From contig NZ_CP149798.1 of assembly GCF_037940415.1 (NCBI RefSeq), positions 7,349,001-7,413,000 on the forward strand: 64,000 nt of DNA, read 5' to 3'. Under the pieces are notes generated by a model. That model saw nothing but the letters and a program-made list of their open reading frames with translations, made no database searches and was not told where the DNA came from. Below are positions 30,165-37,292 of this stretch, one piece after another (position 1 is the first letter of the stretch; every line of letters begins with the position of its first letter). Position numbers and translations under genes: made by a program. The DNA comes from Streptomyces sp. f51. Its GTDB lineage: Bacteria; Actinomycetota; Actinomycetes; Streptomycetales; Streptomycetaceae.

Positions 30165-31082
30165 TCAGTGGTGGGCCGATGCGGTCAGACGGCGTAGTGC
30201 GGCGTGGGCGGGTGGGCCCCAGGTGGGTTTGCCTCCGGGGCGGCCGCGGACTCCGGCGTCCGCGATGTGGAGACAGCTGAGGGCCCGCAGCACCGCCCAG
30301 CCGCGGGCGCGGCGCAGGGTGGCGGAGTCAGGGCTCGGCATGTAGGCCCGGTGGAAGGCGTCTACGGCGCCGTCCGGCAGCAGGATCCAGGCCGCGGCGA
30401 GGTCGAAGGCAGGGTCCCCGGCGAAGAGGTCACCGAAGTCGATCACGCCGGAGATCGTGCCGTTCGTGGTCAGGACGTTCGCCGGGTGCAGGTCGCCGTG
30501 GAGCCAGAGACGGGGGCCCGTCCATTCGGGCGCGTCGGCCGCGTCCTCCCAGACCGCGCGGACGGCGTCCGGGTCACGAACGAGCCCCAGCCCGGTGGCC
30601 GAGGCGAGCGCATGGTCGAGGTGTGCGGCGGTGTCGGCCAGCGGGCCCCCGCGGTCCCGGCCCGCCGGCGCTTCGTCGGGGGCGGGCCGGTGCAGTGCGG
30701 TGAGGAAGGCGGCCAGGGCGACGGCCGCTTTCCCGGGATGCGTCGCGGGGGTGCGGTCGGCGGGTTCGCCGGGTACCCAGGTGGTGACGAGCCACGGCCG
30801 GGGAAAGCGTTCGGAGGGCTGCCCGAGGCGCTGCGGCACGGGGACGTCCAGAGGAAGGCGCGGGGCGAGGAACGGTACCCACGTGTACTCCTTGCGCAGC
30901 AGCGCGTCCGCGGACTCCGTGGCCCAGGGCAGGCGGACGGCGAGGTCGTCGCCGAGCCGCCAGATCTGATTGTCCCAGCCCAACGCCCCGAGTTTCAGGG
31001 GGAGTTCCGCCAGGTCGGGGTGCTGCTCACGCAGCAGGTCCCGGATCAGGTCCTCCGTGATGTCCGACGCGGTGATGGTCAT
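30165..31082 (-). CDS. Aminoglycoside-phosphotransferase-family protein
   Basis: 305-aa APH-fold kinase with intact signature: WLHGDLHPANVLTTNG (HGDxxxxN), then VIDFGDLFAGDPAFDLA for metal binding, and LGWDNQIWRLGDDLAVRLPW as the N-lobe nucleotide region with Lys/Arg. Unlike the gene at 2709-3602 the catalytic Asn is present. Family members phosphorylate aminoglycosides, macrolides or small alcohols. The absence of a nearby resistance or biosynthetic partner leaves the substrate open. A His pair ends the protein (TASAHH). ATG 31082 follows a weak AGG. Confidence 0.87.
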   Translation of the reverse strand: MTITASDITEDLIRDLLREQHPDLAELPLKLGALGWDNQIWRLGDDLAVRLPWATESADALLRKEYTWVPFLAPRLPLDVPVPQRLGQPSERFPRPWLVTTWVPGEPADRTPATHPGKAAVALAAFLTALHRPAPDEAPAGRDRGGPLADTAAHLDHALASATGLGLVRDPDAVRAVWEDAADAPEWTGPRLWLHGDLHPANVLTTNGTISGVIDFGDLFAGDPAFDLAAAWILLPDGAVDAFHRAYMPSPDSATLRRARGWAVLRALSCLHIADAGVRGRPGGKPTWGPPAHAALRRLTASAHH

Positions 31083-31104
31083 GGAGGCAACGGTAGTTGG
31101 GCTT

Positions 31105-32007
31105 CTACTTGCGTGCCCCGGATTCCGTGCCCAGTGCCGGGTGGCCGGGCTTCGTGTCGAGTGCCTGGTGTTCGGGGTTCGTGTCGTGCGTTCCTCCGGT
31201 CCAGTACTGGGCCAGGGCTCCCTCCTTGTACGGGGCCGGGCTGACGCTGAGTTCGCCCGCGAAGGGGCGGTCCAGGACGAAGACGAGGAGCAGGCTGAAG
31301 CCGACGAGCCCGGCGACCGAGGCGACGAAGAGGATCTGGACCCTCAGTTTGCGCATGCCGTAGAGGAACGTGAGCGGGATCAGGACCAGCGCGCCGCCGA
31401 AGGCCAGAACCTGGAGCAGCGGCGGGAGTTCCTGGCGTGCCATGGTGATGCGGGCGCGGCGCTGGGAGGCCACGTCGTTGAGGTGGTTCACCGCCTCCTC
31501 GTAGAAGACCTGCTCGCTCTGACTCTTCGGGTCGTACTCCTGGAGCGCCTGGAAGGCGGCGCCGAGGTGGACTTCTGTGGCTCCGTAACTGGGGTTCCCG
31601 GCGCGCATCCGTGGCCACTGGTCCTCGACGACCGCGTGGACGTATCCGTTCATGGTGGAGTCGAGACGGGTCCGCACCTGTGCCGGGAACGCGCCGGCGT
31701 CACGGGTGATGAGCGCCGCGTCCGTGGCCTCGGACGCGACGATGGTCTGGGTGTCCTCCAGTTGGGTCCAGAGGGTGACGATGACGAAGGCGAGAATGAT
31801 CCCGTAGATCGCGCCGAACATGCCGAGTGTGACCCCGACCATCTCGTTGTGTTCACCGCGTGCCACCGAGGGATATCTGCGGCGCAGCAGCACACTGCCG
31901 CCGACGGCGAGGAGGACGGTTCCCCCGACGATCGCGACGGCCAGCGCGAAGGTGCTGAAGTGGTTGAGCAGCCAGAGCGAGAGATGCGTGGAGTCTAGAG
32001 GGGACAC
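31105..32007 (-). CDS. DUF4239 membrane protein
   Basis: 300 aa, GTG start at 32007. TM1 about 12-37 (WLLNHFSTFALAVAIVGGTVLLAVGG), TM2 about 58-80 (MVGVTLGMFGAIYGIILAFVIVTLW), then a soluble helical region of about 110 residues, TM3 and TM4 near 195-250, and a polar tail. MFGAIYGIILAFVIVTLWTQ is the typical DUF4239 signature. Function unknown; the hairpin-domain-hairpin plan resembles bestrophin-like channels, an inference I hold weakly. It ends 22 nt before the phosphotransferase gene begins on the same strand. Confidence 0.8.
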   Translation of the reverse strand: MSPLDSTHLSLWLLNHFSTFALAVAIVGGTVLLAVGGSVLLRRRYPSVARGEHNEMVGVTLGMFGAIYGIILAFVIVTLWTQLEDTQTIVASEATDAALITRDAGAFPAQVRTRLDSTMNGYVHAVVEDQWPRMRAGNPSYGATEVHLGAAFQALQEYDPKSQSEQVFYEEAVNHLNDVASQRRARITMARQELPPLLQVLAFGGALVLIPLTFLYGMRKLRVQILFVASVAGLVGFSLLLVFVLDRPFAGELSVSPAPYKEGALAQYWTGGTHDTNPEHQALDTKPGHPALGTESGARK

Positions 32008-32058
32008 ACCCGCCCAAACGCGGACCGAGGACGGCGGCTACGGGTGTGCCCGGCAAGT

Positions 32059-32829
32059 TCACACCACTGGGTGAGAGTCCAGGTCGTCGTACGTCCTGAA
32101 CGTGTAGGTCGCGTCGTAGGTCATCAGATTTCCGGTCGGCGCGGGCAGCCCAAGACGTCGGTTCAGCGCCGAGGTCAGGGGCCCGCAGTGCTCGGCGGCG
32201 GGGGCCGTGAAAGCGTCGTCGTAGGCCGAGAATTTGATCACCGGCGGATCCTGCGAGACCCATTCCGAGGGTCCCGAGCGCTTGAGCCGGAAATCGATCG
32301 GAGCGTCCGCCCCGATGGTGCACCCGTGCGACAGGAGCGGGCTCGACAACCGCAGACGGAGGCTGAACTGCCCTGTGTAGAAGTCGGATCGACCGCCGTA
32401 CACCGGCTGGATCGCCAGTCGCAGCAGCCCCGCGTGGTCGCCCGCCGCGGTGTTGGTCAGGCCGCCGGGAACGGCCGTCGGTGTGCTGTGCATCGCACCC
32501 CACACCTGTCCGTCGGTGCCGTCCGGCATCGGTCCCTCGGCGTGCGTCATGGTGATGGGAGCGAGCGCCACTTGGATCGTGCCCATGGTCAACAGGGGTG
32601 CCGCCGTGTGGACTTCGCAGCGCCAGCGGGCCGGGTCGGTCCCGGCGGGCAGGGCGGGGCAGTCGCTGAAGTCGGTGACGGTCGCGGGGGCGGCGGAGTC
32701 CGGTTCCGCGTACGCGAGGCCCGGCGTGTACGCGCCCACCAGTCCCGCGAGGGCGGCGGCTCCGGCGAGGGTGAGCCCGGCGCGGCGGGCGAGGGAGGGG
32801 CGACGGCTGTCCGAGGCGGTGTTCGACAT
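32059..32829 (-). CDS. Secreted hypothetical protein, 256 aa
   Basis: Sec signal about 1-40: arginine region, hydrophobic stretch GLTLAGAAALAGLVGAYTPG and cleavage after LAYA. The mature part is beta-rich, with Cys pairs (SDCPALP, RCEVH, HGCTIG, HCGPL) that could form two disulfides, and aromatic strands VYGGRSDFYTGQFSLRLRL. This resembles the secreted beta-sandwich proteins of unknown function that are common in Streptomyces. No catalytic motif. ATG 32829 or 32835 both give the same signal. Divergent from the AlkZ-like gene across 144 bp. Confidence 0.7.
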   Translation of the reverse strand: MSNTASDSRRPSLARRAGLTLAGAAALAGLVGAYTPGLAYAEPDSAAPATVTDFSDCPALPAGTDPARWRCEVHTAAPLLTMGTIQVALAPITMTHAEGPMPDGTDGQVWGAMHSTPTAVPGGLTNTAAGDHAGLLRLAIQPVYGGRSDFYTGQFSLRLRLSSPLLSHGCTIGADAPIDFRLKRSGPSEWVSQDPPVIKFSAYDDAFTAPAAEHCGPLTSALNRRLGLPAPTGNLMTYDATYTFRTYDDLDSHPVV

Positions 32830-32973
32830 GCCCACAGCGTGCTGGCCACGCCCCCGGCGCCGCTATCGGTGACGTCCCCGCCTCGACCCTGAGACGACCC
32901 TGACGGCATGTCAGGGAGGAGCCGTGACCGTGTCCGGGGACGCACGGCGGCGCGGGGGCGGGATAATTCCGGC

Positions 32974-34119
32974 GTGACCTTCACCGAGCGACAGCTCACC
33001 CTGGCGACCCTGGACCGTCAACTGCTCCTGGAACGCGGGCGTCTGGATGTGGCGGAGGCCGTCCGCCGGGTCTGTGCCGTGCAGGCCCAGGCGCCCGTGT
33101 CGCCGTACGTGGCCCTGTGGAACCGGGTGGAGGGCTTCGTGCCCGAGGAGCTCGACGCGGCGTTCGCGGACCGGCGGATCGTCAAGGCGACCCTCATGCG
33201 GATCACCCTGCACGCCGTCCACGCCGACGACTACGCGCCCTACCACGCCGCCATGGTCCGGAGCCTGCGGGCGTCGCGGCTGTACGACCGCCGCTACACC
33301 TCGACCGACCTGACCGAGGAGGACGCCGACGGGATGCTGCCGAGGCTCGCCGCGTTCCTGGCCCGCCCGCACACCGGGGCCGACGTGGAGGCGGAGTTCA
33401 CGGCCGGCTTCGGCGAGGAGGCGCAGCGCGTGTGGTGGGCGCTGAAGACGTACGCGCCGATCCAGCACGTGCCGACCGGCGGTCCGTGGTCCTTCCGCCT
33501 TCCCAACACCTACCGCGCCTCCCCTGTCGACCCCGGCGCGGAGACGCGGGAAGCGGCGGCGGAGGGTGTGGGACGGCTCCTGCTCGCCCATCTCCGGGCG
33601 TTCGGACCGGCGTCGGCGCGGGACTTCGCCCGCTTCACCCTGCTGGGACGACCGGCGATCACCCAGGCGCTGGACGAACTGGGGGACCGGGTCGTACGGG
33701 TTCCCGGGCCGGGACGCGCCGTCCTGTACGACCTGCCGGGCGCCACCGTGCCCGACGAGGACACCCCCGCACCGCCGAGGCTGCTTCCGATGTGGGACAG
33801 CACACTGCTCGCCCACGCCCTCCCCGGGCGCGTCATGCCCCAGGACCTCCGGCCCCTCGTCGTCCGGCGCAACGGCGACATCCTGCCCACCCTGCTCGTC
33901 GACGGCCGGGTCGCCGGGGTGTGGCGCACCGTGGACGAAGGGCTGGAACTGACTGTGTTCCGCAAGCTCGGCACGGCGGACTGGCGCGCCGTGACCGAGG
34001 AGGCGGAGAAGCTGGCGGCCCTGCTCGCCGAACGGGACCCGACCCCGTACAGCCGCTACAACCACTGGTGGGACAAGGGAATCCCGGGCGTGGAGACCCG
34101 GCGGGTCAAGGGGAGTTGA
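32974..34119 (+). CDS. AlkZ/AlkX-like winged-helix DNA glycosylase-family protein (HTH_42)
   Basis: 381 aa from GTG 32974. The conserved HTH_42 family (DUF1006) is seen as RQLTLATLDRQLLLERGRLDVAEAVRRVCAVQAQAPVSPYVALWNR, where AVQAQ contains the QxQ catalytic motif of AlkZ. VKATLMRITLHAVHADDYAPYH and LLPMWDSTLLAH, with late YNHWWDKG, also fit. AlkZ excises bulky alkylated or crosslinked guanine adducts and protects azinomycin producers. Other HTH_42 proteins repair crosslinks more generally. The gene is single and distant from any DNA-damaging product cluster in this window, so a repair role is inferred from the motif. Confidence 0.85.
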   Translation: MTFTERQLTLATLDRQLLLERGRLDVAEAVRRVCAVQAQAPVSPYVALWNRVEGFVPEELDAAFADRRIVKATLMRITLHAVHADDYAPYHAAMVRSLRASRLYDRRYTSTDLTEEDADGMLPRLAAFLARPHTGADVEAEFTAGFGEEAQRVWWALKTYAPIQHVPTGGPWSFRLPNTYRASPVDPGAETREAAAEGVGRLLLAHLRAFGPASARDFARFTLLGRPAITQALDELGDRVVRVPGPGRAVLYDLPGATVPDEDTPAPPRLLPMWDSTLLAHALPGRVMPQDLRPLVVRRNGDILPTLLVDGRVAGVWRTVDEGLELTVFRKLGTADWRAVTEEAEKLAALLAERDPTPYSRYNHWWDKGIPGVETRRVKGS

Positions 34120-34150
34120 ACCGGGCCCGCGGGGGACCGCGTGGTGAACG

Positions 34151-34232
34151 GCCCCTGGTCCTCAGCCCGTGCCGGGCGCCTGGTCCTCAGTCCGTGCGGG
34201 GCGCCTTGGCCCTCAGCCCGTGCCGGGCGGCC
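34151..34232. repeat. Three tandem about 26-bp repeats
   Basis: CCTGGTCCTCAGCCCGTGC and close variants occur three times in tandem, the last overlapping the end of the response-regulator gene (stop 34213). GC-rich with partial self-complementarity, so it could act as terminator for either flanking gene. Confidence 0.6.
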
Positions 34233-34917
34233 CCTGCGGGGAGATCAGGCCGCTCTCGTAGGCGAGCACGACGGCCTGCACGCGGTCCCGCAGGTCGAGT
34301 TTCGACAGGATGCGGCCCACGTGCGTCTTGACCGTGGTGGGGCTGAGTATGAGGCGGTCCGCGAGTTCCGCGTTGCTGAGGCCGGTGGCCAGCAGGCGCA
34401 GTACTTCCAGTTCACGCGGGGTCAACCCGGACAGGTCGCGGTTCAGGCCGGTCCGCGGGGACTCCTGGCGGTGCGCGAAACGCTCGATCAGCCTGCGGGT
34501 GATGGTGGGCGCGAGCAGCGCGTCACCGGAGCGCACCAGACGCACGGCCGCCACCAGGTGCTCGGGGGTGACGTCCTTGAGCAGGAAGCCGCTCGCTCCT
34601 GCGGTGAGCGCCGCGTACACGTAGTGGTCGAGGTCGTACGTCGTCAGGATGACGACCCGGGTGCCGTCGAGGCCGTCGGGTCCGTCGGGGCGGTCGCCGA
34701 GAATGCGGCGGGTGGCCTCGATGCCGTCCATCCGCGGCATCCGGATGTCCATGAGGACGACGTCGGGCCGGGTGCGTCGCACGGCCTCGACCGCCTCGGC
34801 CCCGTCCGCCGCCTCGGCCGTCACCTCGATGCCGTCGGCGGCGAGGATCATCCCGAATCCCGTACGCACCAGGGCCTGGTCGTCCGCGATGACGGCGCGC
34901 AGCGCGGGCGCGTTCAC
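34213..34917 (-). CDS. NarL/LuxR-type response regulator
   Basis: 234 aa from GTG 34917. Receiver (VIADDQALVRTG, D57 in VLMDIRMP, VVILTTYD, GFLLKDVTPE) and C-terminal LuxR HTH (LTPRELEVLRLLATGLSNAELADRLILSPTTVKTHVGRILSKLDLRDRVQAVVLAYE, about 170-225). The start overlaps the kinase stop (GTGA), so the two are coupled. The regulator most likely controls the divergent ABC exporter beside the kinase gene, as in other actinobacterial kinase-regulator-ABC loci. The last part of the coding sequence lies in a tandem repeat (34151-34232). Confidence 0.93.
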   Translation of the reverse strand: MNAPALRAVIADDQALVRTGFGMILAADGIEVTAEAADGAEAVEAVRRTRPDVVLMDIRMPRMDGIEATRRILGDRPDGPDGLDGTRVVILTTYDLDHYVYAALTAGASGFLLKDVTPEHLVAAVRLVRSGDALLAPTITRRLIERFAHRQESPRTGLNRDLSGLTPRELEVLRLLATGLSNAELADRLILSPTTVKTHVGRILSKLDLRDRVQAVVLAYESGLISPQGPPGTG

Positions 34918-36377
34918 ACCGCCTCCCACGGGACGCGGGCCGTGACCCGGTATCCGCCGGTGGGCGCGGGACCGGCGGTCAACTTGCCGCCGTAGACGGC
35001 CAGTCGCTCGCGCAGCCCGATCAGCCCGCGGCCGTTGCCGTCCACCGGGGGCGAGTCTCGCACGGCGCCCGTGTCCGTGACCTCCAACTCCAGCCAGGAG
35101 CCGGAGAAGCCGATCAGCACCGCCGCCTCGGCCCCCGCCGCGTGCTTGATCGTGTTCGTGAGGGCCTCCTGCACCACGCGGTACGCCGTGAGTTCCACCC
35201 CGGGCGGCAGTGGCCCCGGCGGCAGCGACACGGTCAGGCGCACCGGTGTTCCGGCGGCCCGCACCCGCTCGGCGAGGGCGTCGAGCTGTCCGAGTCCCGG
35301 CTGCGGCTCCAGGCCGTCGGCGGCGATGTCGGCACCCGCGTCCGGGCCCGCCAGCAGGCCCATCACATGGCGGAGTTCGGCCATCGCCGCACGGCCGCCG
35401 GCCTCCACCGCCAGCAGCGCCTCCTTGGACCGCTCCGGCGCCGCGTCCATCACCTTGCGCGCCGCGCCCGCCTGTATGACCATCACGCTCACATTGTGGG
35501 TGACGACATCGTGGAGCTCGGCGGCTATTCGGGCACGCTCCTCCGCGACGGCCCGGCGCATCGCCTGCTCCTGAGCCTGCTGAAGGTCCGTGAAACGCTT
35601 CCGGCTGGCCTCCAGACGCAGCCGTCCGAGCCGGACCAGGCCGGCCAGCACCCCGACGACCAGGAGCACCACCGCGGGGCTCGACCAGCCCGGGAGCATG
35701 GGATCGGTGTCCCGGAACGCGACACCCGCCAGTACGGCCGTGAAGATCAGTGCCGCCAGAGCCCGCGTGCGGTAGCGGCTGCGCGCGACGGCTCCGTACG
35801 CGGCGACGCTCCAGGTCAGCACGTTGATCCAGGAGACGGCGTCCCCCAGGGCCAGCGCGGCGGCGGCGATCACTCCGAAGGCGAGCAGCGGATAGCGGCG
35901 CCTGGCCACGAGCGGCAGCGCCGACAGCACGACCAGGACCGTGGGCGCGGAGGGCCGCGGGTCGCGCACGGTTCCCGGGCCGGGAGCCGGAGGCCGCACC
36001 GGGTGAGGGATCGCGTCCCGGCTCACGGTCACGGCCCTGGAACTGATGCGGACCGGTCCGTCGCCCGGGTAGCGCGCGGCCACGAACAGCGCGACCACGG
36101 TCAGCGCGAGCGCCAGCACGACGTCCACGCGCACCGCGCGCCGGGACAGCGGCTCGGCCTCACCCTGCGGCCGCATCGCCTCGCGCACCCGCGCCCACCA
36201 CGCCCCCGGCCGCACCGCGTCGCGCACACCCGCCCACGACCTCTTCGGCCGCATCGCGTCGCGCACACCCGCCCACCACGCCCCCGGCCGAGGCAGGTCG
36301 CCCGCCGGTGGCCGCCAGGCGTCCGTCCCCGCCCCCGCTCCATCACGCGGCCGCCCGTACGGGTCCTCCTTCTCCAT
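34914..36377 (-). CDS. HisKA_3 sensor kinase with repeated cytoplasmic N-terminus
   Basis: 487 aa from ATG 36377. Residues 31-70 hold three 13-residue repeats (GAWWAGVRDAMRP-like), before the TM region (about 82-103, 146-200, 206-250). The H-box RIAAELHDVVTHNVSVMVIQAG gives H289; NTIKHAAG and GRGLIGLRERLAVYGG are the N- and G-boxes. The N-terminal repeats are unusual and would face the cytoplasm. It is coupled to the response regulator and divergent from the ABC exporter (222-bp region with palindrome), which is the likely output. The signal is unknown. Confidence 0.9.
   Translation of the reverse strand: MEKEDPYGRPRDGAGAGTDAWRPPAGDLPRPGAWWAGVRDAMRPKRSWAGVRDAVRPGAWWARVREAMRPQGEAEPLSRRAVRVDVVLALALTVVALFVAARYPGDGPVRISSRAVTVSRDAIPHPVRPPAPGPGTVRDPRPSAPTVLVVLSALPLVARRRYPLLAFGVIAAAALALGDAVSWINVLTWSVAAYGAVARSRYRTRALAALIFTAVLAGVAFRDTDPMLPGWSSPAVVLLVVGVLAGLVRLGRLRLEASRKRFTDLQQAQEQAMRRAVAEERARIAAELHDVVTHNVSVMVIQAGAARKVMDAAPERSKEALLAVEAGGRAAMAELRHVMGLLAGPDAGADIAADGLEPQPGLGQLDALAERVRAAGTPVRLTVSLPPGPLPPGVELTAYRVVQEALTNTIKHAAGAEAAVLIGFSGSWLELEVTDTGAVRDSPPVDGNGRGLIGLRERLAVYGGKLTAGPAPTGGYRVTARVPWEAV
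36167..36295 (-). repeat. 39-bp tandem repeat inside the kinase gene
   Basis: Three units of about 39 bp, each encoding 13 residues with conserved [AS]W-A-x-VR-[DE]-A-[MV]-RP, in phase with the reading frame. Unit boundaries are approximate. The repeats may vary in number between strains. Confidence 0.65.
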
Positions 36378-36411
36378 GCGCACATTGTGCGGGCCCGTGC
36401 CACCGGTCCAC

Positions 36412-36426
36412 GTCCCCCTGGGGGAC
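36412..36426. promoter_or_regulatory. Palindrome in kinase/ABC-exporter divergent region
   Basis: GTCCCCCTGGGGGAC, perfect 7-bp arms around a central T. It lies 35 bp before the kinase start and 174 bp before the ABC start, and is a candidate site for the response regulator. Confidence 0.45.
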
Positions 36427-36599
36427 CGGCCCACCTGTCCGCCGGGCGTACTCCTCCAGGACGACCCCGCGGCCGGGTCCTCCCGGGGGAGGGCCCCATG
36501 TCGGTGCCACGGTCGACGCGCCGCTCCCGCGTCCGCCCGTACGTTCACCGGACCCGCACGGGGCATCGGCCTCCCGACCCACGAAGGACGGACACACCC

Positions 36600-37292
36600 A
36601 TGACTCACGTGATCGAACTGGATGGCGTCGCCAAGCGGTACGGCGGCGCCGACGCCCCGGCACTGGGGCCGGTCGATCTCGGCGTGGCCCAGGGCGAGGC
36701 CCTGGCCGTGACGGGGCCGTCCGGCAGCGGCAAGTCCACGCTGCTCAACCTCGTCGCCGGTCTCGACCGGCCGAGCGAGGGCTCCGTGAGCGTGGCCGGG
36801 CAGCGCGTCGACCGGCTGAGCGAGCACGCGCTGGCCCGGTTCCGCCGCCAGCACATCGGCATGGTCTTCCAGTTCTTCAATCTGCTCGACGACCTCACCG
36901 TCGCCGACAACATCCAGCTCCCCGCCCAACTGACCGGAACCGCACGGCGCGTGGCCGCGTCCCGCGCCGGGGAGCTCATGGAGACCCTGGGCATCCAGAA
37001 GCACGCCCACGCCTACCCGGGGCGGTTGTCCGGCGGGGAACGCCAACGGGTCGCCGTGGCAAGGGCCTTGGTGAACAGGCCCGCCCTGTTGCTCGCCGAC
37101 GAGCCGACCGGCGCCCTGGACACCGCGTCGGGGCAGGAGGTGCGCGAACTGCTCGTGGACCTGCACCGCGGCGGGCAGACCGTCGTCCTGGTCACGCACG
37201 ACCTCGAACTGGCCCGGGCCTGCGCACAGCGCACGATCCACCTGGTCGACGGCCGTGTCGCCCTCGACACGAACGCGGAGGCCGTCCGATGA
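36600..37292 (+). CDS. ABC transporter ATP-binding protein (MacB/LolD type)
   Basis: 230 aa, ATG 36600 after GAAGGACG. Walker A GPSGSGKST (39-47), Q-loop FQFFNLL, signature LSGGERQRVAVARAL (about 142-156), Walker B LLLADEPTGALDT and H-loop VTHD. This is the LolD/MacB subfamily that pairs with FtsX-like permeases and exports lipopeptides, antimicrobial peptides or lipids. The stop overlaps the permease ATG (ATGA). Divergent kinase/regulator genes suggest inducible detoxification of a cell-envelope antibiotic. Confidence 0.93.
   Translation: MTHVIELDGVAKRYGGADAPALGPVDLGVAQGEALAVTGPSGSGKSTLLNLVAGLDRPSEGSVSVAGQRVDRLSEHALARFRRQHIGMVFQFFNLLDDLTVADNIQLPAQLTGTARRVAASRAGELMETLGIQKHAHAYPGRLSGGERQRVAVARALVNRPALLLADEPTGALDTASGQEVRELLVDLHRGGQTVVLVTHDLELARACAQRTIHLVDGRVALDTNAEAVR

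Noticed and set aside
30204..31244. 346-codon plus-strand frame antisense to the phosphotransferase gene
   Set aside because: Shadow of an APH gene whose motifs are clear on the minus strand.
36167..36295. CRISPR or IS-like repeat
   Set aside because: Three contiguous 39-bp units inside a kinase coding sequence, without spacers.
36308..37288. Long N-terminal extension of the FtsX permease frame
   Set aside because: Runs across the whole ABC ATPase gene in another frame; the permease ATG at 37289 overlaps the ATPase stop as expected.
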